Part shown: piece by piece, positions 1 to 5,018 of the stretch | How positions within the stretch are numbered: position 1 is the first letter of the stretch | Layout of the letters: every line of letters begins with the position of its first letter | Translations under genes and position numbers: made by a program | DNA from: CAMYLY01 sp039587215 | GTDB lineage: Bacteria > Gemmatimonadota > Gemmatimonadetes > Gemmatimonadales > GWC2-71-9 | Direction: 5' to 3' | DNA: 5,018 bases | NCBI GenBank assembly: GCA_039587215.1 | Contig: JBDHIW010000259.1 | Span: 1 to 5,018 of the forward strand | The notes under the pieces: generated by a model | What the model was told of the DNA's origin: nothing | Seen by the model: the letters and a program-made list of their open reading frames with translations, nothing else | Databases searched by the model: none

Positions 1-539
1 CGGCGGCCGCGGCGAGTGCCGTGGCCGCGGGCACGAGCGGCGGCCTCTCCGAGGGGGACATCATCGCGGCCTTCTACGCGCGGTTCTACTCGGTGGTGAA
101 CCTCGTGGGGCTCCTCGTGCAACTCTTCGTCGTGTCCCGCGTCCTCAAGTTCTTCGGTGTCCGGATCGCCGTGCTGGTGCTGCCGTCGATCGCGCTGCTG
201 GGGTACGGGATACTCGCCTTCGTCCCGGTGCTCGCAGTGGTCCGGTGGGCGAAGACCGCGGAGAACGCGACCGACTACTCCCTAAACAACACAGTGCGCA
301 ACGTGCTGTTCCTACCCACGACCCGCGAGGAGAAATACAAGGCGAAGCAGGCCATCGACGCGTTCTTCACGCGGGCCGGCGACGTCCTCCAGGCCGCGCT
401 GGTCTACGCCGGCACGACGTGGCTCGCCTTCACGACCCAGCAGTTCGCCATGGTGAACATCGCGTTGGCGGGCATCTGGTTGGCGATCGCCGTCGCAGTC
501 GGCCGACGCTACGTCAGGCTCGTCGCCGCGACGAGCTAA
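1..539 (+). CDS. Npt1/Npt2 (ADP/ATP translocase-like) MFS transporter, C-terminal part
   Basis: The frame is open from base 3, so the N-terminal half lies outside the window; the GTG at 21 is probably an internal Val codon. The visible part covers roughly the last five to six membrane segments of a 12-helix carrier: hydrophobic stretches around 88-195, 150-245, 385-440 and 445-510. The diagnostic stretch lies at about 256-400. It begins TAENATDYSLNNTVRNVLFL, then reads PTTREEKYKAKQAID and ends FFTRAGD, as in the Tlc/Npt nucleotide-transporter family. Known members exchange ATP/ADP or take up nucleotides in plastids and intracellular bacteria. Free-living bacteria carry many homologues whose substrate is unknown, so nucleotide exchange should not be assumed. 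The protein ends right after the last helix with no extra domain, unlike its neighbour. Its TAA stop (537-539) overlaps the TAG stop of the convergent paralogue. Family assignment is confident; substrate is unknown. Confidence 0.88.
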   Translation, partial: AAAASAVAAGTSGGLSEGDIIAAFYARFYSVVNLVGLLVQLFVVSRVLKFFGVRIAVLVLPSIALLGYGILAFVPVLAVVRWAKTAENATDYSLNNTVRNVLFLPTTREEKYKAKQAIDAFFTRAGDVLQAALVYAGTTWLAFTTQQFAMVNIALAGIWLAIAVAVGRRYVRLVAATS

Positions 540-2685
540 TCGCCGTCTTCCTCGCGCCGTTTGCGGAGCGCTTCGAGGTTGAGCGCGATCGACTGGTTCG
601 AACCGAGCAACGCATCCACGACGTCTTTGGTCGGCCGACGCGGCCGGTCACCGGGGCGGTCGTCATCGAGGAACGGCCACAGCGGACCGCGCACCGCCTC
701 CGGCAGCGCGGTCTCGAGGTACTCCAACGCCGTCCCGCGTAACATCGGATCGTTGGTGTGCAGCCCGTGGAACGCCGCCTTGAGCGGCGCCCGGGGCAAC
801 ACGAGCGCCAGCAAGGTGAACACGTGCTCGAGACTGCGGTCTGCCCGATCACGGATGACCTCGTCCATCACGGGCGACCACTCCTCGTCGTCGAGCTGAT
901 CGAGCAGGCGCCGGCTCTCCCACACCCCCTTATCGACGGCGACCTCACGCCGGACCGCCGCAGTGACGACGTCCAGCCCGACCGTGATGCCCGGGTCCGC
1001 CCCCTTGATGCGGTTCAGCGCCCGGCCACAACGGTACCGAACCTCGAAGCGGGGATCCGCCAATCCGTCGAGGAGCACGCGGACCACGCGCGCCGTGTGC
1101 ACGTCCGCCAGCACCAATGGGATCCGCCTGCGCACCGTGAACTCCTCGTCCGCATCCAACAGGTGGTCCTCCAGTTGCCCCACGTGACGCGCCGCCACGA
1201 GCCGCAACGCCGCGATGGCATCCCGCGCGACCTCGTTCCACGCCAGGAGACCGATCGCCTGGGGGACGAGTCCGGGAGTCAGCGTCCCATGTCCGAGCGC
1301 CGACCGGACCCGCTCGCCGTCGCGCGACCGGAGCTCGACGGCACGCGCCACCTCGGGCTCCAACGCGCCGGCGGCCGGCGCCTCCTCACGCCGCGGTTCG
1401 TCTCGCGGAGGCTGGGTCTCGACCGCCGCCCGCAGCACGGACAGGTCGACCGCGCCGAGCGTTTCCATGAACGCGGTCCGGGTGGTGAGATCGGTGATCT
1501 CCTTGACCTCGAGGTCGTTCGCCTGCGACAGCAGGCTCCGCTCGAGTGATCGCACGTAGCCGCGGTGCAGACGTAGCGAAACCCAGAACGCCACGGCCGA
1601 GAACGCGATCGCGAGCCCCAGCATGACGGGCAGCGCAGCCGTCACGGTCATGAGCAGCACCCCTTGGACCAGCACGCTGCCCACGACATCTCCGAGACGA
1701 ACCACGCCGACGTCGATGAGACTCTTCGTCGCCCGCTTGTCACGGGGGGAGAGCGGCGTGAAGAGCACCTCGAATGCCGAACGGTAGAGCGAATTCCGGG
1801 TGACGATCTCGCCGACCCGCGCGCCGGTCGCTGTCCAGAGCCCCGGCGCCACCAGCGCTCCGGCACCGCCGACAGCGGTCACCGCCGGCAGGAGCGAGGC
1901 GGTGCGTGCGAGCCCGAGCCGCTGTAGCGCCGGACGCGTCGCGAATGCCTGCAGACCCACCGTGAGCACACCGATCCCCGTATAGACCACGGCAAAGAAC
2001 CGAAGCAGCGCCTCCTGGTCGGCCGCACTGGCCGACGCGCGCGCCTTGAAGACGTAGTCGATGAACATCTCCGCAATGGCCGCGAGTACGACGAGCAACA
2101 CGAGATTCCTGAGGTAGGGACGCTCGGCGATCGTCTTAAGACCAGACGGCAGCTCGCTCTCCGCTCCGTCACTCGACGCGACGGAGCGTCGCGGACCCGC
2201 CCCAAGCCGGGACCCGAGGACGGGCCTCCCGCGAGGCCCCCGAGCGTGCCCGCGGCGGCGATGCGCCCCACTTCGCGCTTCGCCGTGCGGGGATCGAAGC
2301 GCTCGCTGATGATGGACCAGAAGCCCGAGATGAGCAGCGCCCCAAGTCCCGCATAGTGGAGGTAGAACAGCACGGCGACCGGTTGGGGCGCCCACCGTAG
2401 CGCGACCCACTCGAGCATCATGAGTGCCGCGCTGGCGCCGAAGGTCCACGCGACGAGCGGCCCGGGCCCGACGGTCCGCATGATACGCGCGAAGTAGAAC
2501 GTGAGCAGGACCGACGTCAGCGCCGCGCCGATCACCATGGTCGGCAACGCCGATACGTCGAAGGTCGACAAGAACAGCGCGTCGCGCGTGGCCTTGGCCG
2601 CCGTCTGGAAGCCGATCATCAGCGCCGACACCGCCAGCGCCGCCAGCACCACGCCTCTCGTGTCCCGCGCCGTGTCCGCCGTCAC
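536..2685 (-). pseudogene. Npt/Tlc-like MFS transporter with C-terminal HEAT-like domain, frame broken
   Basis: Two minus-strand frames together encode one protein. The first frame starts at GTG 2685 and gives four membrane helices (about residues 11-30, 45-66, 77-98, 101-123). It also carries the family motif KATRDALFLSTFD and a loop ending GRIAAAGTLGGLAGG, near 2224. The second frame is convincing from about 2140 (LKTIAERPYLRNL) to the TAG at 536. It supplies later helices (2119-1560), including a region RVGEIVTRNSLYRSAFEVLF, PLSPRDKRATKSLID, RLGD that aligns with the conserved block of the gene at 1-539. A soluble tail of about 300 residues follows, with HEAT-like helical repeats around 1267-1010 (VRRRIPLVLADV, then VRYRCGRALNRI) and a further helical region near 830-670. 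The expected fifth/sixth-helix region is too short, so an out-of-frame deletion is likelier than a simple one-base error. The intact protein would be roughly 740-750 residues. Genuine decay and an assembly or sequencing error cannot be told apart here. Both halves keep protein-like conservation, which suggests a recent event or an artefact. The substrate is unknown. Confidence 0.8.
2140..2226 (-). other. Frame break with probable deletion in the transporter gene
   Basis: Upstream of about 2224 the frame of GTG 2685 reads transporter sequence; afterwards it reads an Arg/Ser-rich string (PSSGPGLGRVRDAPSRRV) that is not membrane protein. From about 2140 the neighbouring frame reads transporter again. 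Only about 28 codons separate the GGLAGG loop from LKTIAERPYLRNL. From memory of the family I expect about 60 or more, including one helix that is absent in all three minus-strand frames here. One deletion whose length is not a multiple of three would explain both the shift and the loss. Confidence 0.65.
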
Positions 2686-2694
2686 GCCGCCGTG

Positions 2695-2700
2695 CTCCTC
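2695..2700 (-). promoter_or_regulatory. Ribosome binding site GAGGAG for GTG 2685
   Basis: On the minus strand GAGGAG is followed by nine bases and then GTG at 2685. This supports the GTG as the true start of the transporter. No other start codon lies in frame just upstream; the ATG at 2714 is in a different frame that stops after ten codons. Confidence 0.7.
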
Positions 2701-2725
2701 GCCGTCGGGGTCATCCGCATCACCT

Positions 2726-2754
2726 ATTGTAGCCTCTCACGGGAGGAGTGACAC
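2726..2754 (-). promoter_or_regulatory. Candidate sigma-70-type promoter for the HEAT-fused transporter
   Basis: On the minus strand a -10 box TACAAT (2731-2726, five of six consensus bases) lies 17 bases downstream of GTGTCA (2754-2749, four of six against TTGACA). Transcription would start near 2719, giving a leader of about 35 bases that contains the GAGGAG site. The -10 lies in one of the few AT-rich patches of the intergenic region. This is a motif match only. Confidence 0.5.
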
Positions 2755-2835
2755 CGTACCGGGACGGCACGCCGGTTGTTCGGCACTGCGCACCCGGCCA
2801 TCTTGCACGCCGAGCCGGAACCCGAGATACCCGCC

Positions 2836-3273
2836 ATGACCGATACCACACATCCGCTGCTCCGCGACTTTCCCGTCGTCCTCACCATCCCCGTTCAATG
2901 GGGGGAAATGGACGTATACGGGCACGTCAACAACACCGTGCTGTTCCGATACTTCGAGTCGGCACGGGTGGCGTTCCTGGAGCGGTGCGGATTCCTGGCG
3001 ACGTATGAGACGGAGGGAATCGGCGCCATCCTCCACTCGACGGGGTGTCGATTCCGCCGGCCGCTCCACTACCCCGATACCGTCCAGGTCGGTGGACGGG
3101 CCACCGAGATCGGCGAGGACCGCTTCACCATGGAGTACGTCGTCGTGTCGCTCGACTACGGCGTCGTCGCCGCGGAGGGCAGCGGCGTCGTCGTGGCCTT
3201 CGACTACGACGCGCGGGCCAAGACCCCGCTGCCGACGTCCGTCCGCGAGGGGCTGGCCGCGCTCGCTACTTGA
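2836..3273 (+). CDS. Hotdog-fold acyl-CoA thioesterase (4HBT/YbgC-like)
   Basis: A 145-residue protein, the usual length of a single hotdog domain. It should hydrolyse an acyl-CoA (or acyl-ACP) thioester in the cytoplasm; the acyl group cannot be told from sequence. The N-terminal active-site signature is WGEMDVYGHVNN at residues 22-33, with Asp26 as the expected catalytic acid and His30, Asn32 and Asn33 on the central helix. It is followed by YFESARVAFLE, also typical of 4-hydroxybenzoyl-CoA thioesterase-like proteins. The strand-rich second half (RFRRPLHYPDTVQVGGRATEI onward) fits the hotdog sheet. ATG 2836 is chosen because the domain begins a few residues later; an in-frame TTG at 2776 would add 20 residues without domain support. 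No strong Shine-Dalgarno precedes 2836 and no plus-strand promoter is obvious. Its TGA overlaps the convergent small gene by 8 bp. It has no metabolic neighbour to suggest a pathway. Confidence 0.87.
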   Translation: MTDTTHPLLRDFPVVLTIPVQWGEMDVYGHVNNTVLFRYFESARVAFLERCGFLATYETEGIGAILHSTGCRFRRPLHYPDTVQVGGRATEIGEDRFTMEYVVVSLDYGVVAAEGSGVVVAFDYDARAKTPLPTSVREGLAALAT

Positions 3274-3424
3274 AGATCGCGTAGTAGATCACGTAGAACC
3301 ACGAGAAGACGCCGTGGATGACGGCCCACAGGATCGACTGGTTCTGCGTCCAGGAGATGGCGATGGCGAGTGCCGTCCCGAACCCGATTCCCGATCGCGC
3401 GACTTCGCGTCTGACTCCTGCCAC
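3266..3424 (-). CDS. Small membrane protein, 52 residues, unknown function
   Basis: The chosen GTG start at 3424 has GGAGG five bases upstream, the best Shine-Dalgarno in the window. A longer frame from GTG 3526 adds 34 residues with no RBS and no hydrophobic character, so the short form is preferred. The protein has a basic N-terminus (RREVAR) and a first hydrophobic stretch at residues 12-25 (GIGFGTALAIAISW). A polar turn TQNQS follows, then a long aromatic-rich hydrophobic stretch at 31-51 (ILWAVIHGVFSWFYVIYYAIF) ending in Lys52. This would fit a two-helix hairpin with both ends in the cytoplasm. The pattern IHG-x-x-SWFYVIYYA resembles short conserved hypothetical proteins I have seen in diverse bacteria, but I know no function. 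It converges on the thioesterase gene with overlapping ends and is divergent from the phosphatase gene. Confidence 0.75.
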   Translation of the reverse strand: MAGVRREVARSGIGFGTALAIAISWTQNQSILWAVIHGVFSWFYVIYYAIFK

Positions 3425-3429
3425 GAGTA

Positions 3430-3434
3430 CCTCC
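3430..3434 (-). promoter_or_regulatory. Ribosome binding site GGAGG for GTG 3424
   Basis: GGAGG on the minus strand lies five bases before GTG 3424. It decides the start of the small membrane protein in favour of 52 residues rather than 86. Confidence 0.7.
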
Positions 3435-3577
3435 GGCGTTGGTTCGATTCCGTGCGAGGCCAGCGCACCGGTGCCTCCGATCCGCACGGGCGACCTCGCT
3501 GTCGAATCTACGACGATCCGGGGCACCGTGTTTCGCGGCAGATCCGCGTACGCACACTAGCACTCCGCAAGCGGCCG

Positions 3578-3586
3578 TGGTAAGAT
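3578..3586 (+). promoter_or_regulatory. Extended -10 promoter element, possibly giving a leaderless PP2C transcript
   Basis: TGGTAAGAT matches an extended -10 (TGn plus TAAGAT, four of six against TATAAT). Exactly seven bases (3587-3593) separate it from the ATG at 3594, which would place transcription start at or next to the start codon. No Shine-Dalgarno is visible before that ATG, consistent with a leaderless mRNA. No clear -35 is present (TAGCAC at 3558-3563 is weak). Motif-based only. Confidence 0.4.
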
Positions 3587-3593
3587 CGGCAGT

Positions 3594-4475
3594 ATGAGTC
3601 CCGATAACGGCATCCCCGCTCCCCACCCGGACGACCTAGATCACCAGCCGGCCGACAGTCAGTTCGACGTCGCCGGCATCACGCATGTCGGCAGGGAGCG
3701 AGAGGTCAATCAGGACCAGTTCTTGATCGGCGCGCTGCACAAGCAGCTCCGCGTGTACGAAACGAGCATCCCGGACCTCGAGTCACTCATCCCGTCCGAG
3801 CGTCTCGCCTACATGGCGATGGTTGCCGACGGGGTGGGCGGCCACGCCGCCGGCCAGGAGGCGAGCCGCGCCGCGCTGACCGCCGTGACCGATTACGTCC
3901 ACAAGAGCATGCAGGCCTACCGACGCGAGGCTCCGTCAGACCGCGACTTCCTCGAGGTCCTGCACGCCGCAGCCCTGCAGTGTCACGAAGCGGTGCTGGC
4001 CGAGGCGGAGCGCACGCCGGAGAACCGGGGGATGGCGACGACCCTGACCCTCGCCATCGGGGTGTGGCCCCGAGCCTACGTGCTGCAGGTCGGAGACAGT
4101 CGGTGTTATCTGCTGCACGAGGGCAACCTCCTCCAGATCACGCGCGACCAGACGATGGCGCAGGAACTCGTCGATCAGGGCGTGCTCACCTCGAGCCAGG
4201 CATTCGACAGTCGCTGGGCCCACGTCCTCTCGAGTGCCATCGGCGGGTCGGCGGCGGCGCCGCAGGTGACCCGCATCGATCACGCCTGGGACAGCGTGCT
4301 CCTCATCTGCAGCGACGGGCTCACCAAGCACGTCAGCGACGAGCAGATCGGGGCGCGGCTCTCACGGATGACGTCGGCGCGCGAGACGTGTCAGCAACTC
4401 GTCGATGATGCGCTCGACGGAGGCGGCACCGACAACATCACGGTGATTGTGGGACGCGTCCGCCGGGACGATTAG
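3594..4475 (+). CDS. PP2C-family Ser/Thr protein phosphatase
   Basis: A complete 293-residue PPM/PP2C phosphatase, expected to be a cytoplasmic, metal-dependent enzyme removing phosphate from Ser/Thr residues. All main motifs are in order. GREREVNQDQF is at residues 33-43, with Arg36 and metal-side Asp41. VADGVGGHAAG is at 77-87 (metal Asp79/Gly80). The rest are GMATTL 146-151, VGDSRCYL 166-173, TRDQT 183-187, AIGG 215-218, CSDGLT 239-244 (metal Asp241) and GGTDNITVIV 277-286 (metal Asp280). The catalytic set therefore looks intact. There is no membrane segment, FHA domain or receiver domain, only a short polar N-terminal extension of about 25 residues. Spacing between the first two motifs (Asp41 to Asp79) is longer than in compact bacterial Stp/PrpC enzymes, the extra part being about residues 48-70. 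Such phosphatases usually oppose Hanks-type Ser/Thr kinases, but no kinase is visible here. Its TAG stop overlaps the TAA of the convergent hydrolase. Confidence 0.95.
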   Translation: MSPDNGIPAPHPDDLDHQPADSQFDVAGITHVGREREVNQDQFLIGALHKQLRVYETSIPDLESLIPSERLAYMAMVADGVGGHAAGQEASRAALTAVTDYVHKSMQAYRREAPSDRDFLEVLHAAALQCHEAVLAEAERTPENRGMATTLTLAIGVWPRAYVLQVGDSRCYLLHEGNLLQITRDQTMAQELVDQGVLTSSQAFDSRWAHVLSSAIGGSAAAPQVTRIDHAWDSVLLICSDGLTKHVSDEQIGARLSRMTSARETCQQLVDDALDGGGTDNITVIVGRVRRDD

Positions 4476-5018
4476 GGCCAGACCTCAGCAAGAAAGCGCT
4501 CCAGTAGGCGGTCGAACCGATCCGGCGCCGTGAAGTTCACCAGGTGCCCGGCTCCGGGGAGTTCTTCGACGCGCACGTCCCGAATGCCTTGCGACAGTAC
4601 GGCGGCGACCGCCTTGGTATCCTCCGTATCCGCTCCACCGACGACGACCAGGACCGGTATCGCAATCCCGTCGAGACGCTCGATGGCAGGGGGCTCCAGC
4701 GGTACCGCGGGGTTCTGCCGCAGCGACCACAGTCCCGCGTTGTCGACGATCATGTCGCGCACGGCCACGGCGACGCGTGCATGCACCTGCATGAGCTCGG
4801 TGTCGGCAAACCGCTCGGCCGCCGTGACCTCGTCACCCGCCTGCGCCGCCTCGACCACCGGCGCCATCCACGCAAACGATCCCGTCGGCCGGTAGCCGCC
4901 GACGGTCGGTGCCGCCAGCACCAGTCCCGCGATCCGTTCCGGGTCCGCCAGCGCGGCATCGACCGCGATGCCCGACCCCGAGGAGAGTCCAACCACCACC
5001 GCTCGTTCTGCCCCCACG
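4472..5018 (-). CDS. Alpha/beta hydrolase, C-terminal part
   Basis: The gene runs off the right edge; 181 residues are visible. The codon at 5017-5015 is GTG, but it falls just before the nucleophile elbow, where the family normally already has about 80-100 residues, so it is not the start. The visible part begins with strand beta-5 and the elbow VVVGLSSGSG, with nucleophile Ser at codon 4984-4982. It continues with DPERIAGLVLAAP, a variable cap region (about 4900-4690), and strand IPVLVVVGGAD with the likely catalytic Asp at 4630-4628. GAGHLVNF carries the catalytic His at 4546-4544, and a closing helix (FDRLLERFLAEV) ends the protein. The full triad is thus present. The substrate (ester, lactone, epoxide, other) cannot be assigned: the fold is generic. 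The elbow reads GLSSGS, where many relatives have GxSxGG. It ends in TAA overlapping the phosphatase stop. Confidence 0.88.
   Translation of the reverse strand, partial: VGAERAVVVGLSSGSGIAVDAALADPERIAGLVLAAPTVGGYRPTGSFAWMAPVVEAAQAGDEVTAAERFADTELMQVHARVAVAVRDMIVDNAGLWSLRQNPAVPLEPPAIERLDGIAIPVLVVVGGADTEDTKAVAAVLSQGIRDVRVEELPGAGHLVNFTAPDRFDRLLERFLAEVWP

Noticed and set aside
595..604. Perfect 10-bp palindrome GGTTCGAACC, resembling a tRNA T-arm
   Set aside because: It lies inside the transporter coding sequence (encoding LGSNQS on the minus strand). No acceptor, D or anticodon stem can be built around it.
245..742. Plus-strand open frame crossing the end of the first transporter
   Set aside because: Arg/His/Gly-rich translation in a shifted frame across two real genes; a compositional shadow.
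758..1549. Long plus-strand open frame (263 codons) opposite the HEAT-like tail
   Set aside because: It is the antisense shadow of a well supported membrane/HEAT-like reading frame in GC-rich DNA. Its translation is Arg/Pro-rich with no domain, and no RBS is evident.
2140..2226. Programmed ribosomal frameshift in the transporter
   Set aside because: No slippery heptamer followed by a plausible stimulator was seen. The missing membrane helix points to deletion or assembly error rather than recoding.
2742..2750. GGAGGAGTG as RBS plus GTG start of a plus-strand gene at 2748
   Set aside because: The spacing is too short, and the resulting frame is a shadow of the thioesterase that ends inside it. 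The patch also lies in the minus-strand -35/-10 region.
3546..3553. GCGTACGC palindrome in the 3425-3593 intergenic region as an operator
   Set aside because: Eight-bp palindromes are common in GC-rich DNA; there is no second copy, spacing pattern or adjacent regulator gene to support an operator.
3005..3583. Plus-strand open frame crossing the thioesterase end and the small membrane gene
   Set aside because: Ser/Arg/Pro-rich translation, out of frame with the thioesterase; it conflicts with two better supported genes.
4451..4470. GC-rich hairpin CGTCC-gccg-GGACG near the phosphatase/hydrolase junction, as a possible bidirectional terminator
   Set aside because: The stem is only five base pairs with no T run on either strand, and it is coding sequence for RVRRD. 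It is too weak to call.

Overview
The window is GC-rich, roughly two thirds G+C by eye, and densely packed, as in a soil or freshwater bacterium with a high-GC chromosome. The best phylum guess is Gemmatimonadota or a similar phylum such as Acidobacteriota. It rests on two divergent Npt/Tlc-type (nucleotide-transporter-like) MFS proteins side by side, one with a C-terminal HEAT-like domain, and on the style of the PP2C phosphatase. This assignment is inference; no rRNA or marker gene is present. There is no sign of a phage, IS element, CRISPR array, tRNA or plasmid function.

Layout. (1) 1-539, plus strand: the C-terminal part of an Npt1/Npt2 (ADP/ATP translocase-like) transporter, cut by the left edge. 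(2) 536-2685, minus strand: a second, divergent member of the same family with a long cytoplasmic HEAT-like tail. Its reading frame is broken near 2140-2226 and about one membrane segment appears to be missing there. (3) 2686-2835: a short divergent intergenic region with a good minus-strand promoter and RBS for the transporter. (4) 2836-3273, plus strand: a hotdog-fold acyl-CoA thioesterase. (5) 3266-3424, minus strand: a 52-residue membrane protein. (6) 3425-3593: an intergenic region with an extended -10 placed directly before the next start. (7) 3594-4475, plus strand: an intact PP2C-type Ser/Thr protein phosphatase. (8) 4472-5018, minus strand: the C-terminal part of an alpha/beta hydrolase, cut by the right edge.

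The genes alternate strand one by one (+ - + - + -), so there is no operon. Functional links between neighbours cannot be claimed: they look like independent housekeeping or accessory genes of transport, acyl-CoA turnover, phosphoprotein signalling and hydrolysis. All three convergent junctions are stop-codon overlaps of 4, 8 and 4 bp, which leaves no room for conventional terminators between the genes.

I see no convincing previously undescribed multi-gene system. The points most worth a second look are the broken HEAT-fused transporter beside its paralogue, the convergent stop overlaps, the possible leaderless start of the phosphatase gene and the tiny conserved-looking membrane protein.
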